Of a stretch of 64,000 nt of DNA, positions 50,531 through 59,426 are shown in pieces. The notes beneath the pieces were generated by a model. The model had not been told where the DNA came from, searched no databases, and was given only the letters and a program-made list of their open reading frames with translations. A program made the translations under genes and the position numbers. Source of the stretch: Exiguobacterium sp. TNDT2. Lineage in GTDB: Bacteria > Bacillota > Bacilli > Exiguobacteriales > Exiguobacteriaceae. Positions within the stretch are counted from its first letter, which is position 1. Each line of letters begins with the position of its first letter. Location: NCBI RefSeq assembly GCF_003331145.1, contig NZ_QLVE01000007.1, forward strand, positions 1-64,000, in the 5' to 3' direction.

Positions 50531-52225
50531 ATGACGACTTTCACAAAATTGTCATATGAACGGCCCGACTTGGACGCTTTGAACAGCCGATTGTCGGACT
50601 ATTCAGTCGAATTACAACAAGCGAGCACACTTGAAGAGGCGAACGAGTTGATTCGCCAAATCAACCAGGAACGGAACGAGTTCGAGACGCAAAGCCAGCT
50701 CGTCGCGATCCGCCACTCAATCGATACGCGTGATGCGTTCTACGAGGCCGAGCAGACGTTTTTTGACGACGCCTTGCCGGTTTACGAGAAAGAGGTCCAG
50801 GCGTATTATCGCGTCTTGACCGAGCACGACTTGCGCCGTGAACTCGAACAGGAATGGGGCAGCCAGTTGTTCGAACTCGCCGAGCGCGCGCTCAAGACGT
50901 TCGACGAGTCGCTCATCCCGAAACTGCAGGAAGAGAACCGCTTAGCGACCGCCTATCAAAAAGTCATGTCGGCGGCCCAAATCGAATTCGACGGCAAGAC
51001 GCTCAACTTGTCCCAGTTCGGCCCGTATTTGCAGTCCCCTGACCGTTCGGTACGAAAAGCGGCGTCCGAGGCCCGGTATACATACCTCGCCGACAACGGG
51101 GACGAACTCGACCGTATCTACGGCGAACTCGTTCGCGTCCGGACCGACATCGCGCATGCGCTCGGCTTCCCGTCGTTCGTCGAGCTCGGTTACGCCCGGA
51201 TGCAGCGCGTCGGCTATGACGAGTCGAACGTCGACAACTTCCGCAAACAAGTGCGCGACGTCATCGTCCCGCTCGCGACGACGTTAAAAGAGAAGCAGGC
51301 GAAGCGGATCGGCGTCGACGCGCTCACGTACTACGACGAGTCGTTCGTTTTCCCGGACGGCAACGCGACACCTCAAGGCGACGAGGCGTTCATCATCGAA
51401 GGCGGGAACACGATGTATCGTGAACTCTCGAACGAGACGGACGCGTTCTTCCAATTCATGCAACAGCGCGGCGCCCTCGATTTGACAGCGAAACCGGGCA
51501 AGGCCGGCGGCGGCTACTGCACGTACCTCCCGTCAGAAGGTCTCCCGTTCATCTTCTCGAACTTCAACGGGACGGCCGGCGATATCGACGTGCTTACGCA
51601 CGAGGTCGGTCACGCCTTCCAGGTGTATGAGAGCCGTCATTTGACGACGCCGGAATACGCGTTCCCAACGTACGAGGCGTGTGAGATCCACTCGATGTCG
51701 ATGGAGTTCTTCTGCTGGCCGTGGATGGAGCTGTTCTTCGGCGACCAAGTCGACAAGTACAAGTTCAATCACTTGGCCGGAAGCATCACGTTCCTCCCGT
51801 ACGGCGTCCTCGTCGACGAGTTCCAACACGTCGTCTACCGCAACCCAGGAATGACGGCCGCTGAACGTCGCCAGGCATGGCGTGACCTTGAGAAAGTATA
51901 CCTCCCGCACCGTGACTATGAGACGAACGACTATCTCGAGTCAGGCGCGTGGTGGCATCAACAAGGGCACATCTTCCAAAGCCCGTTCTACTATATCGAC
52001 TACACGCTCGCACAAGTGTGTGCCTTCCAGTTCTGGGTGCGCATGCATGAGGACCGCGAGGCGGCGTGGAGCGATTACCTCACGCTCTGCCAAGCTGGCG
52101 GCAGCCGCTCGTTCCTCGAGCTCGTCGAACTCGCCGGACTCCAGTCGCCGTTCGAGGACGGCGTGTTGAAACAGACGGTCGGACAGATCGAAGACTATCT
52201 ATTGAAGCATCCGCTCGCGAACTAA
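50531..52225 (+). CDS. M3 family oligoendopeptidase F (564 aa)
   Basis: Zinc metallopeptidase with HEXXH motif VLTHEVGHAF (about residue 356-365) and the downstream Glu (CEIHSMSMEFFCWP, about 388-401). Degrades short peptides in the cytoplasm. Length matches the M3B group. Start at ATG 50531, 8 bases after GGAGG; GTG 50513 and ATG 50516 lie before the binding site. Followed by a strong terminator. The 190-base upstream gap shows no further gene. Confidence 0.94.
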   Translation: MTTFTKLSYERPDLDALNSRLSDYSVELQQASTLEEANELIRQINQERNEFETQSQLVAIRHSIDTRDAFYEAEQTFFDDALPVYEKEVQAYYRVLTEHDLRRELEQEWGSQLFELAERALKTFDESLIPKLQEENRLATAYQKVMSAAQIEFDGKTLNLSQFGPYLQSPDRSVRKAASEARYTYLADNGDELDRIYGELVRVRTDIAHALGFPSFVELGYARMQRVGYDESNVDNFRKQVRDVIVPLATTLKEKQAKRIGVDALTYYDESFVFPDGNATPQGDEAFIIEGGNTMYRELSNETDAFFQFMQQRGALDLTAKPGKAGGGYCTYLPSEGLPFIFSNFNGTAGDIDVLTHEVGHAFQVYESRHLTTPEYAFPTYEACEIHSMSMEFFCWPWMELFFGDQVDKYKFNHLAGSITFLPYGVLVDEFQHVVYRNPGMTAAERRQAWRDLEKVYLPHRDYETNDYLESGAWWHQQGHIFQSPFYYIDYTLAQVCAFQFWVRMHEDREAAWSDYLTLCQAGGSRSFLELVELAGLQSPFEDGVLKQTVGQIEDYLLKHPLAN

Positions 52226-52231
52226 CACGGT

Positions 52232-52261
52232 CCCACTCACGTCAGCGTGAGTGGGTTTTTT
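52232..52261 (+). terminator. Terminator of the oligoendopeptidase gene
   Basis: 9-bp stem CCCACTCAC / GTGAGTGGG followed by TTTTTT on the plus strand. Confidence 0.92.
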
Positions 52262-52290
52262 CGTGCTAGACGCGCGATGATGTCAACCAG

Positions 52291-52317
52291 AAAAAGGTGA
52301 ACCCGTGAGCTCACCTT
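52291..52317 (-). terminator. Terminator of the aldo/keto reductase operon
   Basis: 7-bp stem AAGGTGA / TCACCTT with a 10-nt loop, then TTTTTC on the minus strand, just past the stop codon. Confidence 0.82.
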
Positions 52318-52324
52318 TTGTGCC

Positions 52325-53215
52325 TTAAATCACGTCCAATGGTTCTTTTTGGCTCGGGGGCGGGAACGCCTCGTCAAGCGCTTGGAAATCGTCCTCGCTC
52401 AAGTTGAGGAGCATCGCCGCTCCGTTCTCTTCCACGTGTGCTTTTTGCCCCGCTTTCGGGATGGCGATGACGTTTCCGCTCCGCACCGTCCAAGTCAGGA
52501 GGATTTGCGCGGGCGACGCATTGTACGCCTCAGCGATCCGGTTCAGCGTCTCGTCGTTGAAGACTTTCTCTTTCACATCGCTCCCTTCGGCGAGCGGTGC
52601 GTAAGCCATCATTGCTATTCCTTGTTCTTTTAGGAATGGCAACAAGTCGTATTCGACGCCACGGCTGCCGAGATGGTACAGCACTTGGTTGACGGCGCAG
52701 TGTTTGCCGTTCGGCAAGGCGAGCAGTTCTTTCATGTCGTCGACATCAAAGTTCGAGACACCCCATGCCCGAATCTTCCCGTCCGCTTTCAATTGTTCGA
52801 GCCCATCGACCGTCTCCTCGAGCGGGATGTCCCCGCGCCAATGTAAGAGATACAGGTCGAGGTAATCGGTGCCGAGCCGCTCGAGCGTGGCGTCACACGC
52901 CTTGACAAGTTTGTCGCCCCCAGCGTTGTGTGGATACACTTTCGAGACGAGGAACACCTCTTCCCGTCGATCTTGAATCGCCTCGCCGACGAGCGACTCT
53001 GATTTGCCATCTCCGTACATCTCTGCCGTATCGATGACGTGTAGCCCACAGTCAAGTCCCGTCCGGAGCGCCTCGATTTCGGCGTCCCGTTTTGAATCAT
53101 CTTCCCCCATGCGCCATGTGCCTTGTCCGAGGGCTCGCATCTCACGGCCGTCCGGCAACTCCACCACGTTCTGTTTCAATGCCGCCAAAATCAATGTATG
53201 TGGAATTCTACTCAT
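52325..53215 (-). CDS. Aldo/keto reductase (296 aa)
   Basis: NADPH-dependent (alpha/beta)8 barrel enzyme: catalytic Asp/Tyr pair in VIDTAEMYGDGKSE (about residues 46-59), Lys in FLVSKVYP (about 76-83), His in LYLLHWRG (about 114-121), and cofactor motif VIAIPKAGQKAHVEEN (about 254-269). Reduces aldehydes or ketones; substrate unknown. I start at ATG 53215, whose ATGA overlaps the cupin gene stop. Ends the cupin-AKR operon. Confidence 0.9.
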   Translation of the reverse strand: MSRIPHTLILAALKQNVVELPDGREMRALGQGTWRMGEDDSKRDAEIEALRTGLDCGLHVIDTAEMYGDGKSESLVGEAIQDRREEVFLVSKVYPHNAGGDKLVKACDATLERLGTDYLDLYLLHWRGDIPLEETVDGLEQLKADGKIRAWGVSNFDVDDMKELLALPNGKHCAVNQVLYHLGSRGVEYDLLPFLKEQGIAMMAYAPLAEGSDVKEKVFNDETLNRIAEAYNASPAQILLTWTVRSGNVIAIPKAGQKAHVEENGAAMLLNLSEDDFQALDEAFPPPSQKEPLDVI

Positions 53216-53715
53216 GCCATCTCCTCCTTCGTCCATGTTTCATGTAACGGCCCAGTCGTCCCGAAGACGGGATCGGTCGCCGGCTTGTCGACTCGCTCGA
53301 TCCGCAACACATTGTCCGGCCGTTCTTCCGGTCTCCCTGTCAACGTATCATAGTCGCGTCCTTCCGGATAGGCACCGACGATGGCGAAGTCTTGACTTGC
53401 CTCGAGACGGCGATGTCCGGTCCCGGCTGGCAAAATCAAGACGTCCCCTGCTTCAATCGAGACGATGTCCCCGGTCGCGCCGCCGAGTTGAACCGTCGCC
53501 CGGCCTGTCTTCACGCCTAGCGCTTCATGTGTGTTACTGTGGTAATGGTGATAGTCGAACACGCCGTTGACCCAACTGTTGCTCCAACCGTTACGTTCGA
53601 ACGTCACCTGGATCCCGTCCGTCTCGTCGAACACGCCGCGATATAAGAGCACCGGAAAAAATGGGTTGTTCGGAATCGAGCCGTCGTCTTCAAATCGATA
53701 TGTCGACACATCCAT
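53212..53715 (-). CDS. Cupin domain protein (167 aa)
   Basis: Single cupin barrel: metal-type motif FDYHHYHSNTHEALGV (about residues 44-59) and GDVLILPAGTGHRR (about 84-97). Often an isomerase, dioxygenase or sensor; function not fixed. I start at ATG 53715, with AAAGGAGGGG upstream; thirty further codons upstream lack any support. Coupled to the aldo/keto reductase by a 4-base overlap. Confidence 0.85.
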   Translation of the reverse strand: MDVSTYRFEDDGSIPNNPFFPVLLYRGVFDETDGIQVTFERNGWSNSWVNGVFDYHHYHSNTHEALGVKTGRATVQLGGATGDIVSIEAGDVLILPAGTGHRRLEASQDFAIVGAYPEGRDYDTLTGRPEERPDNVLRIERVDKPATDPVFGTTGPLHETWTKEEMA

Positions 53716-53762
53716 GTTGTCCCCTCCTTTGTCTCTTGTGACTGTACCCGACATGGGGCAAC

Positions 53763-53791
53763 AAAAAACGGCTGCTTGGTATAAGCAACCG
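53763..53791 (-). terminator. Terminator of the 376-aa duplicated-domain protein gene
   Basis: Stem CGG(T)TGCTT / AAGCA(G)CCG followed by TTTTTT on the minus strand, about 70 bases after the stop codon. Confidence 0.78.
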
Positions 53792-53862
53792 AAGATGACG
53801 CACAAGTATGGTCCAGATTAAACGTTCCAATGGTTGAACTTCCCCAATTCCTTGAATTCCGT

Positions 53863-54993
53863 CTATTGATTCATCAATTCTAAAGCGAGTTGACGAACCG
53901 CCTTGTATGAATCCTTTACGTTCACCCAGCGCTCTAACAAGTGATCAAAATATAATCCGTCCTGTAGTTCCGCGATGACTCCGGCTGCATCGAAATCGTG
54001 TGTCAATAGAAACTGTTCATCTGGTGATTGACTTTCATCATATTTATCCTTCCCGAATCGTGCTTCAACGGCTTCACGTGACTTCCCACCGACCATGTCC
54101 CAATCCTCTGTTGTGAACGAAGTAATGGCGTAGTCATAATAAGAGCTGTAACAGAGAAACGGTTCATTCGTCCAAAAATCTCGTTTTTGATCATATTCAT
54201 ACATCACTTGCCAGTAATGCAGAAAACAACCGACAAACGTCGCGTTCCGATCATCAAAACCGTCGTTCTTATCACTCGTTATAGTTTGCTCGCTTCCATC
54301 GTCGTAGTTGATATGAAAGTGGATCATTCCTTCTACCGACGTATCTTCGTAAAAATATACGGAAGCGCGATATGTAGACAAATATTCGGTTAATGGTGCG
54401 TGCAGACCAGTCCTTGCATCTTCAAATGTGACATCAATTTGTTGAATGATACGACTATTTGCTTTCAATCCTTCGACATAAACGAGATTTAGAATGAGTG
54501 GGGTAAGCGCTTGCCGTGAAGCCTCGACATCAATCCACCGCTCCAAAAGATCGTCAACATAATAACCATCCTCAATCAACTCCAACGTATTCTCTAAATC
54601 ATCTTCCAAAAAACTTTCCATAACAACCTCCATATCGTGAAGTCGTCCGTATGCAGAGCGGTCTCCGACAGAATTGCGTTCGATGAGTCGTTTCGTCCGA
54701 AAATCTTGTCCGCTTCGCCATTCCATAATGTCCTTATAACGTTCAGCAAAGGCTAATAGGGTAGGCCGATAGTAGTGACGGTCTTCCACTTCTTTTATGT
54801 CGTGCTCGACGACTTGAACGGTGCCGTCCGTATATGTAACACGATATTCAAACGTTCCCTGAATGGCCTCGTCTTCAATCAAATACTGAACAGGTCGATT
54901 GGTCCGTAATGAAAAATCAGCCAATCTTTCCGTTTCCTTCGTAATGGCATCCCGAAACCAAATCTCCAACGTCTGAATCGTATATGTATTCAT
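53863..54993 (-). CDS. Hypothetical protein with internal domain duplication (376 aa)
   Basis: Unrecognised, acidic and cytosolic. Two halves align by eye: each has a beta-rich stretch with an xYxDGxxQ motif (VTYTDGTVQVVEHDI and INYDDGSEQTITSDK). Later comes an acidic Leu/Trp motif, DDLLERWIDVEASRQAL in the first half and DHLLERWVNVKDSYKAV near the end. This shows an ancient tandem duplication of about 170 residues. Codon use is more AT-rich than in neighbouring genes. Start at ATG 54993 after GAGGAGGG. Immunity-like or SUKH-type function is possible but unproven. Confidence 0.75.
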   Translation of the reverse strand: MNTYTIQTLEIWFRDAITKETERLADFSLRTNRPVQYLIEDEAIQGTFEYRVTYTDGTVQVVEHDIKEVEDRHYYRPTLLAFAERYKDIMEWRSGQDFRTKRLIERNSVGDRSAYGRLHDMEVVMESFLEDDLENTLELIEDGYYVDDLLERWIDVEASRQALTPLILNLVYVEGLKANSRIIQQIDVTFEDARTGLHAPLTEYLSTYRASVYFYEDTSVEGMIHFHINYDDGSEQTITSDKNDGFDDRNATFVGCFLHYWQVMYEYDQKRDFWTNEPFLCYSSYYDYAITSFTTEDWDMVGGKSREAVEARFGKDKYDESQSPDEQFLLTHDFDAAGVIAELQDGLYFDHLLERWVNVKDSYKAVRQLALELMNQ

Positions 54994-55017
54994 CCTAACC
55001 CTCCTCACAGTGCGCAT

Positions 55018-55049
55018 ATAAAAACCAACCTGCTTTCACACAGGTTGGT
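55018..55049 (-). terminator. Terminator of the CBS-domain gene
   Basis: 9-bp perfect stem ACCAACCTG / CAGGTTGGT followed by TTTTATATG on the minus strand, 8 bases past the stop codon. Confidence 0.88.
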
Positions 55050-55057
55050 CCGTTCGC

Positions 55058-55486
55058 TCAGTTCACTTTATTCTCGAGCTGTTGCAACTTCGTCGAGTAA
55101 TATTCGATGATGTCGCGGCGCCGGATGATGCCGATGAAATACTTCCCGTCATCGACGACCGGTACGAAGTTTTGATCGGTGATCGCATCGACGAGCTCCT
55201 CGATTTGCGCCGTGATGGCGACCGGTTTATACCGTACGCGTTGCTTGATGTCCTTCAGACGTGTCCGGAGCACTTTCTCGTAATCCTCTTCCCCGCGAAG
55301 CTGTTCGGCGAGTGCCCAGAGTAAATCCCCTTCCGTCATCGTCCCGGCGTAAAAGCCGTTCTCTGATACGAGCGGCACCGAGGTGAAGCGATGATGCTTC
55401 ATCTTCTCGAGCGCTTGACGCACCGTCGATTCCGGGTCCAGATATTTGACGTCTTCTTTCGGATATAAAAAGAAAGCGATATTCAT
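55058..55486 (-). CDS. CBS domain pair protein (142 aa)
   Basis: Two CBS motifs: FTSVPLVSENGFYAGTMTEGD (about residues 34-54) and NFVPVVDDGKYFIGIIRRRDI (about 107-127). Such small proteins bind adenosyl ligands such as AMP or cyclic di-AMP and regulate partner enzymes. Size and layout recall the c-di-AMP-binding CbpB/DarB proteins, but specific similarity is uncertain. GAGAG binding site; own terminator. Confidence 0.88.
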   Translation of the reverse strand: MNIAFFLYPKEDVKYLDPESTVRQALEKMKHHRFTSVPLVSENGFYAGTMTEGDLLWALAEQLRGEEDYEKVLRTRLKDIKQRVRYKPVAITAQIEELVDAITDQNFVPVVDDGKYFIGIIRRRDIIEYYSTKLQQLENKVN

Positions 55487-55805
55487 GACAATCTCTCCTC
55501 AATCTAAAAATCCACTTTTTCATTGTATCACGTATCAAGGTCTAGTCATCACAAATTGACCTTTCAACCGTCATCCATCCCAACAAAAAAGTGTCTTCCC
55601 TTTTCCTTGTCCTTGTTTCCACATAAGCTGTTCAAATTTTGGGAGCGCACAAAACAAGCACGGTCCCGAGCGGCTTTTCCATAGCCATCCTTGACCGTGT
55701 GACTTCGTTCAAACCCAACATAAACTAGATACTTCATTTTAGCTATACCCGAGAAAGAACCAATCTAGCCGTAACAAACCAATTTCACTCAATATGAATG
55801 TCACT
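55487..55805. other. Intergenic stretch with one possible 57-aa ORF
   Basis: About 320 bases of lower GC. A minus-strand ORF at 55564-55737 (57 codons, beginning MKYLVYVGFERSHTVKDGYG) is open but has no ribosome binding site and atypical codons, so it may be a relic. No other feature is supported. Confidence 0.35.
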
Positions 55806-55840
55806 AAAAAACAAACCTAGGAATAACCTTAGGTTTGTTT
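55806..55840 (-). terminator. Terminator of the M14-type peptidase gene
   Basis: Stem AAACAAACCTA / TAGGTTTGTTT followed by TTTT on the minus strand, about 15 bases past the stop. Confidence 0.92.
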
Positions 55841-55854
55841 CAAGAAAAAATTGA

Positions 55855-56967
55855 TCAACGGTCGCGCCAGAGCGATTCCGCTTTCATGACATGCTCAATC
55901 GCCGCCGCTCCTTCGCGTAATACGGACGTCCGCCACGACTCGTCTTCCGGATAAAACATGGCCATGAATTCTTTACGGATACCGTTGCGGGCTTCCGGGT
56001 CTTTCGTCCCTTCAAAGTAGAGCCGGTTCTCGAGGATGATCGTCAAGAACTCGCGAATCATCGCTTTCGTCGACGTTCCGAACGTCCCGAATTCGAACAA
56101 GGCGGAGACGAGTCGTTTCTCCGGGTAATGCGTGTCCCGCACGTAATAGAAATGGTTTGTCGAATCCCCGAGGACGTCGGTCGGGTCAAACGTCTGGATG
56201 TTCTTCAACCCGTACGTCCGTTTTAATTCGTCCACGTCACGTCCGTCGCGTTCGCTGAGGACCATCGTCACTTCGTTTGTCGGACCAAGTGCCGTATGCC
56301 AATCCATGTGGACGACATGGTCATAACGTTCCAGCAAATCGTGTTGAATTGCCTTCATGAAGACAGCGGACGGCTCATCTGACTCGCCGCCGTAGTAGAC
56401 GCCTTTCGGGAACTGATATTGCCCCATCCCTTTCGCCTCGGTCATCGCGTCGAACCCGTCGAGTTTGATGCCCGATCCGAGGAACGAATAGATTTGTTCG
56501 CGCGCCTCGTGATAGTTGTCGATGACGCCGTCCGGGACGAACAAGTGCCGCATGACCTCATACTCTTTGTTAACGTTACGCGGAAGCGACTCCCGGTCGA
56601 TGACATAGTTCCGGTTCAAGTCGACGTTATGTTCATTGACGCGACGGAAATGCTTCATCCCCCACGGATTGACGGCATGGATGAGACAGATGCCGGTCGA
56701 CTCATGCCGGACGTGTTGAAGTTGCGTCTCGACGAATTGATGGGTCACAGCCGCACCGGCGTATCCTTCGATACCATGTTCGCCAATCGTCATGAAGAGG
56801 ATCGCCTCGCGTGACCCCGCCGGTTCCCCGATGATGATGTCGATCGTGTCGTCACCGATCGAGTGGGACATCACGCGTGCCGTCGGATAATCAGTTTTGA
56901 CACGGTCGAGCAGGGCGAGAAACTTTTCGCGCGACTCTTCATATGATGATGAAAAATACTGACTCAT
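55855..56967 (-). CDS. DUF2817/M14-family metallocarboxypeptidase-like protein (370 aa)
   Basis: Zinc-binding pattern of the M14 superfamily: GEHGIEGYAG (about residues 62-71, His and Glu ligands), HAVNPWGMKHFRRVNEHNVDLNRN (positions about 96-119) and VHMDWHTALGP (about 219-229). Glu near VSALFEFGTFG (about 285) is the likely catalytic base. Such enzymes trim peptides or peptidoglycan; no signal peptide is seen, so it acts inside the cell. Start at ATG 56967 after GGAGGG. Own terminator. Confidence 0.87.
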   Translation of the reverse strand: MSQYFSSSYEESREKFLALLDRVKTDYPTARVMSHSIGDDTIDIIIGEPAGSREAILFMTIGEHGIEGYAGAAVTHQFVETQLQHVRHESTGICLIHAVNPWGMKHFRRVNEHNVDLNRNYVIDRESLPRNVNKEYEVMRHLFVPDGVIDNYHEAREQIYSFLGSGIKLDGFDAMTEAKGMGQYQFPKGVYYGGESDEPSAVFMKAIQHDLLERYDHVVHMDWHTALGPTNEVTMVLSERDGRDVDELKRTYGLKNIQTFDPTDVLGDSTNHFYYVRDTHYPEKRLVSALFEFGTFGTSTKAMIREFLTIILENRLYFEGTKDPEARNGIRKEFMAMFYPEDESWRTSVLREGAAAIEHVMKAESLWRDR

Positions 56968-57021
56968 AGTGACTCCCTCCATTCTTGTCTTCTGTATCCC
57001 TTTCCCATTACAGGTCAGACT

Positions 57022-57048
57022 AAAAACGCCCCCATACGGAGACGTTTT
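57022..57048 (-). terminator. Terminator of the 133-aa membrane protein gene
   Basis: Stem AAAACGTCTCC / GGGGGCGTTTT with G-U pairs, then T-run on the minus strand. Confidence 0.78.
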
Positions 57049-57054
57049 CTGGAA

Positions 57055-57456
57055 TCAATGGGCCCCGGCCTTTGTACCTCGATTTTGACGCCGGAACTCA
57101 AGCAAGTAGACGAGCGGGGCGAGCAGGACGGCACCGAACAACCAATACGCGCCTGGGCTCTCGAACAGCGTATCGAATGCCCGGAAAAACCAGGCGACGA
57201 CCGTGAAGCCGACGATGAGTTCGGCCGTCCAGATGACACCACGACGGACTGCCAGCGTGAGTGAGTTCGTTTTTTGGAAGAGGGCTGCGAGAAAGGCGAC
57301 TAAAAAGGCCGGGAAACTACTGAACCAAAGCATCCGATTCAACGTCGACTCGGCAAAATACGTGTTGCCGAGCGACACCGTGATGAGATAGTGTGCGACG
57401 AGCACGATTAAGACGACAATCCAACCGACGAGGACGTCACGTTCCCATTTTTTCAT
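57055..57456 (-). CDS. Four-helix membrane protein (133 aa)
   Basis: Hydrophobic segments at about residues 8-27, 44-62, 70-92 and 102-122, with a basic tail (EFRRQNRGTKAGAH). No known family assigned. I start at ATG 57456, 6 bases after GGAGGG; the open frame further upstream to 57546 has no binding site. Monocistronic with a terminator. Confidence 0.7.
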   Translation of the reverse strand: MKKWERDVLVGWIVVLIVLVAHYLITVSLGNTYFAESTLNRMLWFSSFPAFLVAFLAALFQKTNSLTLAVRRGVIWTAELIVGFTVVAWFFRAFDTLFESPGAYWLFGAVLLAPLVYLLEFRRQNRGTKAGAH

Positions 57457-57565
57457 CATTCTCCCTCCGTTCTTCGCAACAGAGCTACTCTTATATTTAC
57501 CCGTTTTGCCGTTGCTTCGGTCAAATCCAGATGAAAAAAGACGCATTCCTTGGGAACACGCCAGG

Positions 57566-58036
57566 TTATTTGTCCATCAAGTGACGAGCCCACTCGGTCG
57601 CCCGCTCAATCTCTCCGTCTTTGAGCGGCCCTTCTTTGTCGAGGACGATGAACGATTCTGTTAACACCGGTTCCGCTCTTTTGTCGAGCAGCAATCGCTC
57701 GATCCGGCTCGAGGCGTGACCGAACCATTTCACGATTTTCCCGACGAAAAAGCCTTGGTCTTCTTCGGCCATGCTCGTATCAAACGCCGCGGCCCGGATG
57801 CCCCGAAGCGCATGGTCCGACAGACCATCGAGAAACGTCTTTACGTCCTCGGTCTCGCGTCCGCCGTGCGTCGGTGAGCCGACGACGAACAAATCGAGAT
57901 TGGCGAGGTCGCCGTACCCGACGTGATTGATCTGCATGATGTCGACTTGGTGCAAGTCGTTGAACCCGTCTTTGATGGCATGCGCAACTTTTTCCGTGCA
58001 CCCGTACATCGAGTCAAAGATGATCAGGATTTTCAT
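57566..58036 (-). CDS. Flavodoxin-like protein (156 aa)
   Basis: FMN-binding flavodoxin fold: phosphate loop FDSMYGCTEKVAHAI (about residues 7-21) and VVGSPTHGGRETED (about 51-64) near the isoalloxazine site. Electron carrier or part of a small reductase system. Start at ATG 58036 after GGGGAGG. Same strand as the SWIM protein gene 71 bases upstream, but no clear operon. Confidence 0.88.
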   Translation of the reverse strand: MKILIIFDSMYGCTEKVAHAIKDGFNDLHQVDIMQINHVGYGDLANLDLFVVGSPTHGGRETEDVKTFLDGLSDHALRGIRAAAFDTSMAEEDQGFFVGKIVKWFGHASSRIERLLLDKRAEPVLTESFIVLDKEGPLKDGEIERATEWARHLMDK

Positions 58037-58107
58037 GTGATGCCCCTCCCCTGAGTGAAACTCCCTATTCTCCATATAAGACTATTCCCTTTCTGGGAGA
58101 TACCCCA

Positions 58108-59007
58108 TCATGAATCCAGTCTTTTTTCAATCATCTGAAGAAGTGTCTCTACGTCTTCAGTCGCAAGGCCATCTTCCTCGGTGTCCCGGTACCTCTCCAT
58201 GTATTCATGTAAGACGTGCAACTCATGTTCCATCACGGATGCTAGTGATGTCAGGAGATCCATATGCAAACCTGACCACATCCATGTCTCCGCCGCCTTC
58301 AATACGTTCACCAGTTCAACAAGGATGGCTTCATTCGAGATCGCATCGATCGCGGAGCAAACCGCCGCGTTTAGTTCGTCTGCCGTCTCCCAGCTCAGTT
58401 CGGTCACCTCTTCGAAGTCATAGTCTGACATCGCAATCAGTAACGAGATGCCTTGTTTCAGTCGCATCTCCGGGTCTTGCACAATAAGCACGTCACTGAT
58501 TCGTGTGTTAATGAATGACTGAAAGCTTGGCAATAACATATAGTCAAGTTCGGGCACAGGAAATTTTTCACTGAAGCGACGGCGCATTTCTCTGATGACT
58601 TGATCGAATGATTTGTGACTCGTATCAAACGAACGGGCGATTCGCGGATACAGTTGTGGATCACTCGCCAATCCGACCAGGAGATCGACGAGTTGTTGTT
58701 TCGATAGGTTCTGGAGTCGTTGGTTTATCTTTCGATTTGACGGTACTGCCACTTTTTCACGCAACAAGAAGTATGCGGCGACCTCATGTTTGCAGTGACC
58801 TTTTATATACGGGCAATCACAGTCCGAGTCGTCGATATCGATGCCTGTCAACGTGATGATGACTTCATATCGCTCGGACCCTTCCGCTATAAGCCTATAA
58901 GTCGATTCATCTTCTGACTCAATCATGACCCTGCCTTCCATCCAGTAGTCATAGCCCCGATCAATGATACGACTCGGAATCTGTTCTTCAAAATCGTATA
59001 GATTCAT
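58108..59007 (-). CDS. SWIM zinc-finger protein (299 aa)
   Basis: SWIM motif CxCxnCxH: DCDCPYIKGHCKHEVAAYFL (about residues 62-81), the usual DNA or protein-binding zinc finger, followed by a long helical region without catalytic motif. Standalone SWIM proteins in Firmicutes are often near SNF2 helicases; none is here. It overlaps the 140-aa secreted protein gene by 4 bases (ATGA), so they form an operon with the SIMPL gene. Confidence 0.88.
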   Translation of the reverse strand: MNLYDFEEQIPSRIIDRGYDYWMEGRVMIESEDESTYRLIAEGSERYEVIITLTGIDIDDSDCDCPYIKGHCKHEVAAYFLLREKVAVPSNRKINQRLQNLSKQQLVDLLVGLASDPQLYPRIARSFDTSHKSFDQVIREMRRRFSEKFPVPELDYMLLPSFQSFINTRISDVLIVQDPEMRLKQGISLLIAMSDYDFEEVTELSWETADELNAAVCSAIDAISNEAILVELVNVLKAAETWMWSGLHMDLLTSLASVMEHELHVLHEYMERYRDTEEDGLATEDVETLLQMIEKRLDS

Positions 59008-59426
59008 GCTTGTCGCCTCCTGAGAATCAAGCTGAGTAATGCGGCCCCGATTCCTACGGCAGCATATGCCACCTTATCCAAATGGTCACGCAGGCTGAAC
59101 GGGGCGTCGTGCCGATACTCGGCCCGCTTCCACTCAGACCCATCCTCGACCGCGAGCACGTCTTCTGTCGCTTCCCCGTTCACTTTCCGATACGTCGTCC
59201 CGAGCGGATACATATTCGAGGCGTCCCCGTAATAGCTGCCGTCCATATCGTCAGCCAACGTCTCGACCTTGCCGACGACGGCACCCAAATCATCCTCCAA
59301 TACGGCAACGTCCATCACTTCATACACCCGTCCGTCCAACACGACGAACGCATACGCCCACGATAAGGCTTGGGCCGACAAAGAGACGGATAGGAACAAG
59401 AGCGCCAGAGCAATGACGCGTCTCAC
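59004..59426 (-). CDS. Secreted or membrane-tethered hypothetical protein (140 aa)
   Basis: Signal peptide RRVIALALLFLSVSLSAQA, an acidic extracytoplasmic domain with a DDMDGSYYGDASNMYPLG segment, then a C-terminal helix and basic tail (GIGAALLSLILRRRQA). No family recognised. I start at GTG 59426, whose GTGA overlaps the SIMPL stop codon; ATG 59438 is the alternative. Middle gene of the SIMPL-secreted-SWIM operon. Confidence 0.65.
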   Translation of the reverse strand: MRRVIALALLFLSVSLSAQALSWAYAFVVLDGRVYEVMDVAVLEDDLGAVVGKVETLADDMDGSYYGDASNMYPLGTTYRKVNGEATEDVLAVEDGSEWKRAEYRHDAPFSLRDHLDKVAYAAVGIGAALLSLILRRRQA

